A stretch of 64,000 nucleotides of DNA. It comes from Luteitalea sp. Its GTDB lineage: Bacteria > Acidobacteriota > Vicinamibacteria > Vicinamibacterales > Vicinamibacteraceae. Under the pieces are notes generated by a model. It was not told the origin of the DNA. It saw only the letters and a list, made by a program, of their open reading frames with translations, and made no database searches. Position numbers and translations under genes: made by a program. The stretch covers positions 16,986 through 80,985 of the forward strand of contig WHTZ01000026.1 in assembly GCA_009377495.1 (NCBI GenBank). The letters are read 5' to 3'. Numbering within the stretch: position 1 is the first letter of the stretch; every line of letters starts with the position of its first letter. Positions 37,685 through 46,538 of this stretch are shown here, piece after piece.

Positions 37685-38829
37685 TCTCGTCTTCCCGTTT
37701 CCTTGCCGTCAAGTCGCTTTCGAAGAGATCTGCGCTTATCCTCTGGCAGGGGGGATCCAAACTTCTCCGCCTGGGCCGCGTGCTCAGACGCCAGAGCATA
37801 GAGACCCTGCAGCATATACGCTTCGGCCAGATGTCGGTGGGCGGGCCCGTGATGTGGAGCGATGTCCAAGGCCTTCTTGAAGGCTTCCGTGGCCACCTCG
37901 AGTCGGCGCTGTTGCAATGTGATCAGACCCTGCTCCAGATAGAGATCGGATTCCACCTCTTGGTAGTAAGAAGAGGCGAGCATCGGGGTCCCCTCTGGCA
38001 GCGCGAGCTTCAATTGCTCTTCGGCTTCGTCCAGTGAGCCTGTCGAGCGATACGCTCGCGCCAACTGGATCCGCATGTCGGGCCGGGAGGGATCGAGCCG
38101 AGCCCCGTGGCGGAGCACGTCCAAGGCCTTCGCGGGGTGGCCTGCCTCGAGATAAGCGGTGCCAAGGGCGAGATACACTTCCGCCACGTTCGAACCAGAC
38201 TGCACGACCCGCTCCAGTTCTTGAATGGCCTCGTCGCGCTGCCGAAGGTCGAGCAGAGCCAAGCCCACGTAGTAACGAGCCTGAGCGAAGGACTGGTCGA
38301 CATGCAGGGCCTGCCGGTTAAGCTCCAGCGAGCGGCGGGGACGTCCCAGTTGTCGCTCTGCCTCGCCTAGTAAGGCCAGAAATTGAGGGTGTCCCGGCAC
38401 CTGCACGAGCGCGGTTTCAAGCTCGTCGCGGGCTCTTTCGGCGCGACCGAGCTTGAGATAGACCTCGCCCAGATAAAAGCGGGCCTGAACGAAACCTGGA
38501 TTCAGCGCGAGCGCCTGTCGGAGCTCCGCCTTGGCTTCACCAACCAGCTCCGCAGAACCCAGCCTTCCATAGGCGATTCCCAAAAGGAAATGACCCTCGG
38601 CCGATCGGGAATCGAGGGCCAGGATTTCCTTGAGCTCTCCTATGGCCTCGTTGACGCGATCCGCACCGGAGAAGAGGTCGGCCTTGAGACGGTTCAGCCT
38701 TTCCTGAATCGAGGTCTGTCCTGCGCCAGCCTGAGAAGCCGCGAACAATTGGCAAGGCGGTACTGACGCGCAAGCGACGATTGCGGCCAGTAGGAAAACG
38801 GCCAGGGCCCGGAAGCGGCTGTGGCTCAT
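37681..38829 (-). CDS. exported TPR-repeat protein, coupled to CRTAC1
   Basis: 382 residues with signal peptide (RALAVFLLAAIVACASVPP). At least seven tetratricopeptide repeats: EAKAELRQALALNPGFVQAR, ERARDELETALVQVPGHPQF, RRSLELNRQALHVDQSFAQA, AFKKALDIAPHHGPAHRHLA and others. Similar in order and sequence to the TPR protein at 9751-10914, including EAKAELRQA/EARAELRQA and GEAERQLGRPRRS/GEAERQLGQPRRS. The stop overlaps the CRTAC1 start by four bases. A scaffold acting with CRTAC1 outside the cytoplasm is inferred. Confidence 0.9.
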   Translation of the reverse strand: MSHSRFRALAVFLLAAIVACASVPPCQLFAASQAGAGQTSIQERLNRLKADLFSGADRVNEAIGELKEILALDSRSAEGHFLLGIAYGRLGSAELVGEAKAELRQALALNPGFVQARFYLGEVYLKLGRAERARDELETALVQVPGHPQFLALLGEAERQLGRPRRSLELNRQALHVDQSFAQARYYVGLALLDLRQRDEAIQELERVVQSGSNVAEVYLALGTAYLEAGHPAKALDVLRHGARLDPSRPDMRIQLARAYRSTGSLDEAEEQLKLALPEGTPMLASSYYQEVESDLYLEQGLITLQQRRLEVATEAFKKALDIAPHHGPAHRHLAEAYMLQGLYALASEHAAQAEKFGSPLPEDKRRSLRKRLDGKETGRRE

Positions 38830-38967
38830 GATCTGAGCGTCGGGGAGCGCGGGCCTGGCCGCGGTCCGTTAGAACTAGACTAACCATGATTGGCGCACCC
38901 GCCTGCCGTGTCAACGATTTTCGCGAACTCTGCGATAGCATCAAGGGACATTCCACGAGGCAGCCAC

Positions 38968-39936
38968 ATGAAGACAATCGTCGTCCACGAGCCCGGCGGT
39001 CCGGAGCAGATGCAACTCATCGACGTTCCCACGCCGACACCAGCACCTGGCCAGGTTCTCGTTGCGGTGCAGGTCAGCGGCGTCAACTTCCTGGACGTCT
39101 ACTTTCGTTCGGGCCTCTACGAGAGCGATCGCCCGGTCGCGCTCGGCAGCGAGGCCGCGGGCATCGTCGAAGCGATCGGTGAGGGCGTCAGGGATGTGGC
39201 CGTTGGCGACCGCGTGACCTACGCGATGGTGCGTGGATCGTATGCAGAGTACGCGATCGTGCCCGCCGCGCAGCTCGTGAAGATTCCCGACGGCATCACC
39301 GTCGATACCGCAGCGGCCGTTATGCTGCAAGGCACCACCGCGCACTACCTGACGCGCTCCACGTTTCCGCTCGAGAGGCACCACACCTGCCTGGTTCACG
39401 CGGCGGCCGGTGGCGCCGGCAGCCTGGTCGTGCAGATGGCCAAATCACGCGGCGCGCGCGTATTCGGTACCGTGTCCACCGACGAGAAGGCGCGGCTCGT
39501 GCGCGAGCTCGGCGCCGACGAGGTGATCGTGTACACACAGCAGGACTTCGAGACCGAGGTGAAGCGGTTGACCGATGGGCGAGGTGTGGACGTCGTGTAC
39601 GACTCGGTGGGTCGGACCACGTTCGACAAGAGCCTCAACGTGCTTCGATCGCGAGGCACGATGGTGCTCTTCGGCCAGTCGAGTGGGCCCGTCTCAGCGG
39701 TCGATCCAAGCCGTCTCAACAGCGGCTCGCTCTTCCTCACGCGGCCTTCGTTGGCCCACTATCTCGCCACGCGAGAAGAGCTGCGGTGGCGGGCCGGTGA
39801 GATCATGACGCTGGTCTTGTCGGGAGCCTTGAAGGTGCGCGTCTCCGCGACCTATCCGTTGGCGGCCGCCGCACGCGCGCATCGCGACCTCGAAAGCCGC
39901 GCGACCACAGGGAAGCTTCTCCTTCGCATTCGATAG
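38968..39936 (+). CDS. quinone oxidoreductase (zinc-free MDR family)
   Basis: 322 residues from ATG 38968. Medium-chain dehydrogenase/reductase: GroES-like half (VSGVNFLDVYFRSGLY, ALGSEAAGIVEAIGEGVRD), then a nucleotide-binding half (VHAAAGGAGSLVVQMAKSRG) with the AAGGxG motif of NADPH-dependent quinone oxidoreductases. No structural-zinc cysteine lobe. It reduces quinones or enones with NADPH in the cytoplasm. Divergent from the TPR-CRTAC1 pair, from which 138 bases separate it. Confidence 0.9.
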   Translation: MKTIVVHEPGGPEQMQLIDVPTPTPAPGQVLVAVQVSGVNFLDVYFRSGLYESDRPVALGSEAAGIVEAIGEGVRDVAVGDRVTYAMVRGSYAEYAIVPAAQLVKIPDGITVDTAAAVMLQGTTAHYLTRSTFPLERHHTCLVHAAAGGAGSLVVQMAKSRGARVFGTVSTDEKARLVRELGADEVIVYTQQDFETEVKRLTDGRGVDVVYDSVGRTTFDKSLNVLRSRGTMVLFGQSSGPVSAVDPSRLNSGSLFLTRPSLAHYLATREELRWRAGEIMTLVLSGALKVRVSATYPLAAAARAHRDLESRATTGKLLLRIR

Positions 39937-39975
39937 ATCGCGCGGGCACTTGACCCTGAGCTGTTGCCCCCTTCG

Positions 39976-41242
39976 TTCGGCTCGCAGCGCCTCGGCGGGA
40001 TCGATGGCTGCCGCGCGCCTGCGGGGATCAGGCACGCCGCGCATGCTACGACCAGGAGCAGAAGCGCGCCCAAGGAGAACGCCACGCGATCGAGCGGTGT
40101 GACGCCGAACAGGACGCTGGCCATCGCGCGCGTGGCGAAGGCCGCGACGGCTACGCCAACCGCCAGGCCAATGACCGTCACGGTCATGCCCTCGCGGAGC
40201 ACCATTCGCACGAGGTGGGCGCGCGTCGCGCCGAGCGCAGCGCGCACGCCGATCTCTCGGCGGCGCTGTGCCACGTTGTAGGAGAGTACGCCGTACAGGC
40301 CGGTCGTGGCGAGCGCCAGGGCCAGCGCGGCAAAGGCCACGAGCACGAAGGCCGTGAACCGTGATCCGCTGACGGAGGTGGAGATCTTGACGGCCAGTGG
40401 TCCCAGCCGGCCGAGGGTCGCGTCGGGATCGAGTTGCTGCACGATGTCCCTCAACAGCGGCGCCAGCGACGCCGGATCGGGCTCGGTTTTCGCGACAATC
40501 GTGGCATGCCCCATCGGCATCGCAGGACCGTGTGCGGTGTAGATGTGTGGCTGCGCCTCCGCGTCGAGCTCCCCTGACAGCACGTCTTCGACGACACCAC
40601 GACCTCGACGATAGTGTCATCCGCCAACATGCCCGGAAAACGCCGGCCTGTGACCGGCTTCCCATCGCTGAAGTAGGCTCGTGCAAAGGCCTCGTTGACC
40701 AACATGGGGCGGACGGCAGACGAGGCATCCTCGTCACGGAAGAACCGGCCCCCTTTCAGCCGCATGCCCAGCGCCTCCGCGTACCCCGGCGTGATGACGG
40801 CACGGTACGCTTCTGCTTTCAGAGGCTGACCATCGGGCGTCGTTATCCCCGGCAATTCGAAGCCCACGCGATAGACCGCGCCGCCAAACGGCGCCATGGT
40901 GCCGGCACCCGCCGCGCGTACGCTCGGCACCGCGCGCAAGCGCTCCAATGTGGAAGCCGCGAGCCTGGACAGTCGCTCACCTTGCTCTTGTGTGTCCGCG
41001 TCTGTGCCGGCGGGTCCACTCACATGCAGATCCGCTGTGAGCACGTTGGCCCGGTCGTACCCGGCGTCGACCTGGACGAGCGCGACGAAGCTGCGGGCGA
41101 GGAGCCCCGCCCCGACGAGCAGCACGACAGCCAGCGCGGCCTCGATCACGAGCAGCACCCGGCGCACGTGTCCGCCTGCAGTCCCCGCAGTCCGCGCGCC
41201 GCCCGACTGCATCGACGCGGACAGATCGACGCGTGAGCTCCT
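39976..41242 (-). pseudogene. ADOP permease, C-terminal half only, frameshifted
   Basis: Homology to the intact ADOP at 48291-50771 starts at RSSRVDLSASMQSGG (about 41242) and runs through VLLVIEAALAVVLLVGAGLL, VQVDAGYDRANVLTADLHVS, VITPGYAEALGMRLKGGRFF and DKRRREIGV-like FtsX segments. The frame breaks near 40600 (after TIVEVV) and again near 40015, after which AAAIDPAEALRAE appears in another frame. About 380 N-terminal residues are missing and no PadR is next to it. The two copies share long near-identical stretches (LALATTGLYGVLSYNVAQRR), so this is a truncated recent duplicate. Confidence 0.82.
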
Positions 41243-41332
41243 CGGGTGGGCGCCGTGTGCGAGGGTGGCCATCTGCACTGTGAGTTCCGGGCGATCGGCT
41301 CTGTGTCCTGACCCCAGGAGGCGCTGTCGCAT

Positions 41333-41673
41333 AGCGGGAAATCGTCAAAGCGTGCGCCGGTTCGCGCAGGTGCCGCCGCGTGCTTGAAGCCCAATGCTTC
41401 CCCCCAAGATACGTAAGTTTGCGGTCCGGGGACGCCATGTTCCCGGTCTGAACTGTTACCGATGTCGCCGGTCCGGACCCATTTTTTGCTTGACAGGTTT
41501 TTTGCGAGGACTGATCCGGGGTTGAGATCGTGTGCCTGGATATCTCTTAGTCGCCCGTACGGCGCGTCTGGGGCCCGTTCTCGGTCACGCAAGGGGCGCG
41601 GAGACCCTCGAGCCGATTATGCGGCACCTGATGGCGTACAACCCGTTGCAAATACAGGGGGTTATCATGGAGC
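41333..41673. other. intergenic region, no gene recognised
   Basis: About 340 bases between the truncated ADOP and the HNH gene. A TTGACA is at about 41491 but no good -10 follows. Low-scoring short frames only. It may hold the left boundary of the DUF222-HNH unit. Confidence 0.4.
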
Positions 41674-43137
41674 ATGTCTTCGATCACTCTTCGGCATACG
41701 ACTCCTGCTGGCTCGATCCCTCCACGCTGTCTGACGGGGCGCCCCACGGATGACGGGGAAATCGAGCGGCTGGGCGACGCTATCGCCGAGCTCTCGGCCC
41801 GCATCCAGGCGGCGACCTATGAGCTGCTGGTCCTAATCCAGCAGTTCGATGCCCGCGCGGGCTGGCACGGCGGCTTTCGCTCGTGTGCGCACTGGCTCAG
41901 TTGGCGCACGGGACTCGATCTCGGCGCCGCCCGCGAGAAGGTGCGCGTGGCGCGCGCCTTGGCGACGCTGCCCGTCGTGAGTGCCGCGATGCAGCGTGGC
42001 GAGCTCTCGTATTCGAAGGTCCGCGCGCTGTCGCGCGTCGCCACACCCGAGAGTGAGACACGGCTTGTGGACGCAGCGCGGGGCGGCACGGCCGCGCACG
42101 TCGAGCGGTTGGTGCGCGCGTGGCGGCGGGTCGATCGGCTGGCCGAGGCTCGAGAGACCGCGCGGCGGCACGAGCAGCGGCACCTCCACACCTGGGTGGA
42201 TGAGGACGGGATGCTGGTGATCCGCGGGCGGCTCACGCCGGAGCTCGGGGCCGTGGTGCAGCGAGCGCTCGAGGCCGCCGGAGACCGGCTGTTCCGAGAA
42301 GAGGCGGCTGTGCCCCCGAGCGACGACGGTCCGGCGGAGACCAGCGCGGCGCAACGCCGCGCTGACGCCCTCGGACTCGTCGCCGAATGCGCTCTGGCCA
42401 GTGATCTGGATCGCGGGACGGCGGGCGATCGCTATCAGGTCGTCATTCACGTCGACGAGGACACGTTGCAGGAGGATGCGCGAGCGCGCGCTGGCGATGC
42501 GGTTGCGCCCGACACGGGCCAGGCGGTGCTGGAGGATGCCGACGGTGCGTGCGTTTCCGCGGAAACGTCGCGGCGGATCGCCTGCGACGCGTCGACCGTG
42601 GTGATGCGGCATGCGTCAGACGGGACGGTGCTCGATGTCGGCCGGAAGCGGCGGACGATTCCGCCGGCGATTCGGCGGGCGCTAGCCGCCCGCGATCACC
42701 GTTGTCGCTTTCCGGGCTGCACGGCGCGGCATTGTGACGCGCACCACGTTCACCACTGGGCAGATGGTGGGCCCACACGGCTCGAGAATCTCGTGTTGCT
42801 CTGCAAACGCCACCATCGGGCCGTGCATGAAGAGGGCTTCACCATCACGCGGAGCGCCGATGGGACGGTCGGCGTCTGCCGCCCCGATGGCCGGCAGCTT
42901 CCGCCCGCGCCGACCGCTCCCCGCTGGGACACACATGGCGACGAGGTCCAGGATCCGCTCGCGCCCCTTACCGCGCGGCTCGCGGCGGCCGGCATGCGGA
43001 TCGGCCCACACACGGCCACCCCGGACTGGGATGGCGAGCGGTTCGATGTGCGCTGGGCGATCGATGTGCTGTGGGATCGTCAGGGCGGCGCGGCCCCAGG
43101 CGAGGACGCTTCGGCGGAAACGTCGGTCGCGACGTAA
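41674..43137 (+). CDS. DUF222-HNH endonuclease (13E12 repeat family)
   Basis: 487 residues. Residues about 25-330 form the DUF222 domain (AATYELLVLIQQFDARAGWH, WLSWRTGLDLGAAREKVRVA, LSYSKVRALSRVATPESE). The HNH domain is at about 335-390: CRFPGC, CDAHHVHHWADGG, NLVLLCKRHH, VHEEGF, with paired Cys/His consistent with zinc support. In Actinobacteria this family is multi-copy and tied to REP13E12 mobile repeats; biological role is uncertain. The ATG at 41674 follows GGAG with almost no spacing, so the true start could be slightly downstream. It is an isolated gene flanked by decayed ADOP and a sigma operon. Confidence 0.9.
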   Translation: MSSITLRHTTPAGSIPPRCLTGRPTDDGEIERLGDAIAELSARIQAATYELLVLIQQFDARAGWHGGFRSCAHWLSWRTGLDLGAAREKVRVARALATLPVVSAAMQRGELSYSKVRALSRVATPESETRLVDAARGGTAAHVERLVRAWRRVDRLAEARETARRHEQRHLHTWVDEDGMLVIRGRLTPELGAVVQRALEAAGDRLFREEAAVPPSDDGPAETSAAQRRADALGLVAECALASDLDRGTAGDRYQVVIHVDEDTLQEDARARAGDAVAPDTGQAVLEDADGACVSAETSRRIACDASTVVMRHASDGTVLDVGRKRRTIPPAIRRALAARDHRCRFPGCTARHCDAHHVHHWADGGPTRLENLVLLCKRHHRAVHEEGFTITRSADGTVGVCRPDGRQLPPAPTAPRWDTHGDEVQDPLAPLTARLAAAGMRIGPHTATPDWDGERFDVRWAIDVLWDRQGGAAPGEDASAETSVAT

Positions 43138-43306
43138 CGTGTGGAAGAAAGCCTCAGAACGGGTAGCCGAGTCTTCGTCTCCGTGAGATCGCGAAGCAGA
43201 ATAGGTTGCCGGACCTCTCATTTGAGCGAATCGGCCAACTTCAGTAACTCGCGTCCGCGTACTCGAGAGGATCGCCTCTACGCCGCGTTCTTAGTAGTAG
43301 TGAGGC

Positions 43307-43822
43307 ATGCCCGTCGACCCTGAAGCGCTGTTCGCTGCCAACCAACATCGCCTGTTCCGGTACTTCCGCCGGGCGGTTGGCCGGGCCGACACGGCGCGTG
43401 ATTTGACCCAGGACGTCTTCCTGAGAGTGAGCCGGACAGCGATTCCCGTGGCCGCAGACGGCGAGGTCAGGGCTTGGCTGTTTCGAATCGCCAGGAACCT
43501 CGCGCTCGATTACCACCGCAGGCGTGTTCGACAACCCGAGCCATCGCCGTTGATCGACGAGAGCTCGCGATTGCCCTCTCAGGATGTCGACCTCGCTGTT
43601 AAGGAGGCCCTCGCCGCATTGTCAGACCTCGACCGTGACGTATTCCTCATGCGGGAAGTGGCGGGCCTTGGCTATGAAGAGATCGGACGGGCGTGCGGAC
43701 TGACACCCGACGCAGTTCGATCGCGCATCCATCGCGCTCGACTACAGCTGCGTACGCATTTGGCGGCTCCAATTGCGACAAGACGAACGATTCCGATGCG
43801 GCAGTCTGGCCGTCAGCCTTGA
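43307..43822 (+). CDS. ECF-type RNA polymerase sigma factor
   Basis: 171 residues with region 2 (YFRRAVGRADTARDLTQDVF LRVSR, then AWLFRIARNLALDYHRRR) and region 4 (LSDLDRDVFLMREVAGLGYE EIGRACGLTPDAVRSRIHRA). There is no region 1 or 3. It redirects RNA polymerase to a small regulon. The anti-sigma-like gene begins 10 bases after its stop and the secreted protein gene overlaps that one, so the three form an operon that probably responds to an envelope signal. Confidence 0.93.
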   Translation: MPVDPEALFAANQHRLFRYFRRAVGRADTARDLTQDVFLRVSRTAIPVAADGEVRAWLFRIARNLALDYHRRRVRQPEPSPLIDESSRLPSQDVDLAVKEALAALSDLDRDVFLMREVAGLGYEEIGRACGLTPDAVRSRIHRARLQLRTHLAAPIATRRTIPMRQSGRQP

Positions 43823-43832
43823 GAGTGAACCC

Positions 43833-44189
43833 ATGAGCGACAGACACGAAGTCATCTCAGCCTTTCTGGACGACGAACCCTTCAACTCGAGCACATTGGC
43901 GGAGGCGTTAAGTGAACCGGCCGGCCGCGACTTGCTCATCGACTTGATGGCGTTGCGTCACCTCATGCAGACAGAAGGCAAAGAAGCCCCCGCGTTCGCG
44001 GTTCGAAAGCCGAGACGCTCTGCACCGCGCGCGCTTGCCGCAGTTGCCGCGATTCTTGTGGCTCTCGTCGGAGGCTATCTTGTCGGTGAGCGTCGAGGTG
44101 AAATGGCCACGTCTGGACCGCCGCCTGCAACGCGTGTCGTGCAGGCGCCAGCGGCATGGCAGGACGTACCGCTCGGGAGGATGCGATGA
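43833..44189 (+). CDS. single-pass membrane anti-sigma factor-like protein
   Basis: 118 residues from ATG 43833. The cytoplasmic N-terminal part (SAFLDDEPFNSSTLAEAL SEPAGRDLLIDLMALRHLM) has the acidic, helical look of anti-sigma domains of the RseA/zinc-less type; no HxxxCxxC zinc motif is present. Transmembrane helix at about 66-85 (RALAAVAAILVALVGGYLVG). A short periplasmic tail follows. Position directly after the ECF sigma gene supports the call. Confidence 0.75.
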   Translation: MSDRHEVISAFLDDEPFNSSTLAEALSEPAGRDLLIDLMALRHLMQTEGKEAPAFAVRKPRRSAPRALAAVAAILVALVGGYLVGERRGEMATSGPPPATRVVQAPAAWQDVPLGRMR

Positions 44190-45136
44190 GGATCATTCCA
44201 TGCTGGGTGCTGATCGTTCACGTTGCCGCAGGCATCGCACATTCACAGACGTTCAACGAGCTGCAGGTCCAACTTGGGGCTTACACCTTGAGTGATAACG
44301 GCGGCGAGAGGCCGCTCGGTGTCTGGCGGAGCACAGGCCCGCTGGTCATAGGGAAGCCCACGAGCAGTACATTTTCAGTGGGGGACACCTGTGATGCCTT
44401 CACTGTGAGCTCCGGCGGATCTCTCAGGGAAGACGCGACGACCGCATGGAGAATCGAATTGACGCCCATACGTGTCGTTCGCGACGCCGTCACGTTCCGG
44501 TTACGCTGGATTCGACTCGCCGCGCTCCGACAGCAGATCGATCAGGTCTCTTTCGATAGCAGTAAGGCCAGTCGGAGTCCGAAGGAAGATATCGAGCTGA
44601 CGCTGCGACCGGGGGAGTCGTGGCCGGTGGACAGCGTACCAGTGTCGTCAGGTGCGAAGACAGTCGACGGCCAGCCTTGCCGGGGGCGCGCGGCGTCGAT
44701 CCGAGTGTCAGTGGACAGCTATCCGTCGGAGGAGGTGGATCGCCGACTCGTCGTCGCCGACCTCTGGCTTGTCGAGCGGCTCTCGAACGGCACTGAGGTG
44801 CAACGCAGCCACGCTCTGTCCGTTCGCGGTTTACCGAACCGCCCGTTCCGGTTCTACTTCGACAGCATCGTCGATGCGAACGTCTCGCTTGATATCTACG
44901 GCATGCTCATTGCGCGGCTCGAGAGCGGCGCGATGGCGATCTCTGTTGAGACGCGCAGCCGATGGGGACACTCTTCGGATTCGCGCTCGGGTGGTCCCCA
45001 GCGATCCGTGGAGTCTGTAATCCAAGTGAAGCCGGCGGAGATCGTTGAGATCCGGTTACCGAGATTGGGCGACGGGGCCGGCACATTTGCTAGACGCGAG
45101 TTTTCGATCAGGATTCAAGCGCGTCAACTGCGCTGA
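44186..45136 (+). CDS. secreted protein of unknown function in sigma operon
   Basis: 316 residues; ATG 44186 overlaps the anti-sigma stop (ATGA). Signal peptide MRIIPCWVLIVHVAAGIAHS. The mature protein is beta-rich with no recognised family: LGAYTLSDNGGERPLGVWRS, WRIELTPIRVVRDAVTFRLR, PGESWPVDSVPV. Translational coupling to an ECF anti-sigma factor suggests it takes part in sensing or is the regulated product. The last bases (CTGCGCTGA) belong to a 44-bp repeat also found at 52111. Confidence 0.78.
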   Translation: MRIIPCWVLIVHVAAGIAHSQTFNELQVQLGAYTLSDNGGERPLGVWRSTGPLVIGKPTSSTFSVGDTCDAFTVSSGGSLREDATTAWRIELTPIRVVRDAVTFRLRWIRLAALRQQIDQVSFDSSKASRSPKEDIELTLRPGESWPVDSVPVSSGAKTVDGQPCRGRAASIRVSVDSYPSEEVDRRLVVADLWLVERLSNGTEVQRSHALSVRGLPNRPFRFYFDSIVDANVSLDIYGMLIARLESGAMAISVETRSRWGHSSDSRSGGPQRSVESVIQVKPAEIVEIRLPRLGDGAGTFARREFSIRIQARQLR

Positions 45137-45171
45137 CCAGATGGGTTGGCGTGGCCGCGGCAAGGTCGAGG
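45128..45171. repeat. 44-bp dispersed repeat, copy 1
   Basis: CTGCGCTGACCAGATGGGTT followed by GGCGTGGCCGCGGCAAGGTC GAGG. It matches 52111-52154 in the same orientation with two differences by eye. The first bases supply the stop codon of the secreted protein gene. Confidence 0.75.
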
Positions 45172-45201
45172 ATAACGACGACAACGACAATCATGGGTTA
45201 T

Positions 45202-45411
45202 CTATAGCTTCTCGGTGAGGTCACTGAGCTGAGCGCCAAGTGCTCGCGCGATCTGAGCGAGCCGGAGCACGGAAGGGTTCCTAACGCCCCGCTCGATGCC
45301 GGACATGTACGAGCGATCGATCCCAGCGGCAGCGGCCAGTTCCTCCTGGGACATCTGTCCGGCTTCGCGTAGAGAACGAATGGGGCGCCGATCTGCCGAA
45401 GGAGGGATCAC
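45202..45411 (-). CDS. small XRE-family helix-turn-helix regulator
   Basis: 69 residues, almost entirely a Cro/C1-type HTH: LREAGQMSQEELAAAAGIDR SYMSGIERGVRNPSVLRLAQ IARALG. The GTG start (45411) overlaps the TelA stop as GTGA, so it is translationally coupled to telA. A regulator at the end of an xpaC-telA operon is unusual in my knowledge of the family. It may autoregulate the operon or act elsewhere. Confidence 0.88.
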   Translation of the reverse strand: MIPPSADRRPIRSLREAGQMSQEELAAAAGIDRSYMSGIERGVRNPSVLRLAQIARALGAQLSDLTEKL

Positions 45412-46538
45412 CGCTGGACACGGTTACGCGCCGCCATCAGAGCCTGCTTGAGCTCCGTTTCGCACGTCACGAGCTGCTTTTCCGCCTCCGCGCGCTGGCG
45501 CTTCCCGTCATCGGCAATGCGAAGCGCATCATCGATCGTTGCAATGAGCGCATCGTTGGCTCGCTTCACCGCATCGATGTCGACAACACCCCGCTCCACC
45601 TGCGTGCGGATCGTCTCCGTGGAGCTGCGGAGCGCGTCGGCGTTGGCCGTGAGCAGCTCGTTGGTGAGATCCGTCGCCTTCTTCAGCGTCTCGCCAGCCT
45701 CCGCCGACCGGGCGATGGTGAGCGCCATCGCGAGCTGCTGTCGCCAGAGCGGAATGGTGTTGGCCATCGTCGAGGCGATCTTGCCGACAAGGGCCTTGTC
45801 GTTCTGCTGCACGAGGCGAATCGAGGGCAGGCTCTGGAGCGTCACCTGGCGCGTGAGCTTCAGATCGTGCACGCGCCGTTCGAGATCGTCGCGCTTGGCA
45901 CGCAGATCGCGAAGCTCTTGCGCCTTCAGCACGTCGGCGCTGGTCTCCGCCTCCTTCGCCAACGCCGGCAGCGTCTGTCGATCGAGTCGCCGCAGCTGCT
46001 CCTCACCCGCCGCGATATACACGGCGAGCTTCTCGAAATAGTCAATGGTTCTCTCGTACAGGCGGTCGAGCATGGCGATGTCCTTCATCAGCGCGCTCGT
46101 CTCGGTATCGAGCCGGTTGCTGATCGCATCGACCTGCGTACGCACCTGCCCGTATCGCTGCAGCATTCTCGCGACAGGCTTCGAGCCGCCAAAGAAGCGC
46201 GCGAAGAACCCGCGTTTCTTCTTCGGGTCGAGCTCCTCAATCGGCAGGCCGCGCAGTGTCCTCACCATCTCGTTCAGCGCCTGACCGGCGGGACCGGTGT
46301 CCTTGTGGCGAACGCCCTCGAGCATCTCGTCCGCCACCGAGGTGACTTCATCCTGCGCCGCGGTGCCGAAGAACAGGATCGAGTTGCTGTCGCCGAGCTC
46401 GAGCTCGGCCATCGCGCTCTCGATCTCTGCCCTTCGCTCAGGCGCAGCGGCGTCGTACGGCACCACCTCCGTCGACGGCACCGGTGAGGTCGGCGCCAAT
46501 GCGGCCGACGCCGCTGGTGTGGTGTTTGACTCCGTCAT
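45408..46538 (-). CDS. telA: TelA-family toxic anion resistance protein
   Basis: 376 residues, no signal peptide. Variable N-terminus rich in Ala/Pro, then a long helical TelA domain: FFGTAAQDEVTSVADEMLEG, MLQRYGQVRTQVDAISNRLD, LYERTIDYFEKLAVYIAAGE, QSLPSIRLVQQNDKALVGKI, and TIPLWRQQLAMALTIARS. Strongly coiled-coil. The TelA/YaaN family was named for tellurite resistance; its true role is linked to envelope stress and antimicrobial tolerance in Gram-positives. Start overlaps the xpaC stop (ATGA). Confidence 0.92.
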   Translation of the reverse strand: MTESNTTPAASAALAPTSPVPSTEVVPYDAAAPERRAEIESAMAELELGDSNSILFFGTAAQDEVTSVADEMLEGVRHKDTGPAGQALNEMVRTLRGLPIEELDPKKKRGFFARFFGGSKPVARMLQRYGQVRTQVDAISNRLDTETSALMKDIAMLDRLYERTIDYFEKLAVYIAAGEEQLRRLDRQTLPALAKEAETSADVLKAQELRDLRAKRDDLERRVHDLKLTRQVTLQSLPSIRLVQQNDKALVGKIASTMANTIPLWRQQLAMALTIARSAEAGETLKKATDLTNELLTANADALRSSTETIRTQVERGVVDIDAVKRANDALIATIDDALRIADDGKRQRAEAEKQLVTCETELKQALMAARNRVQR

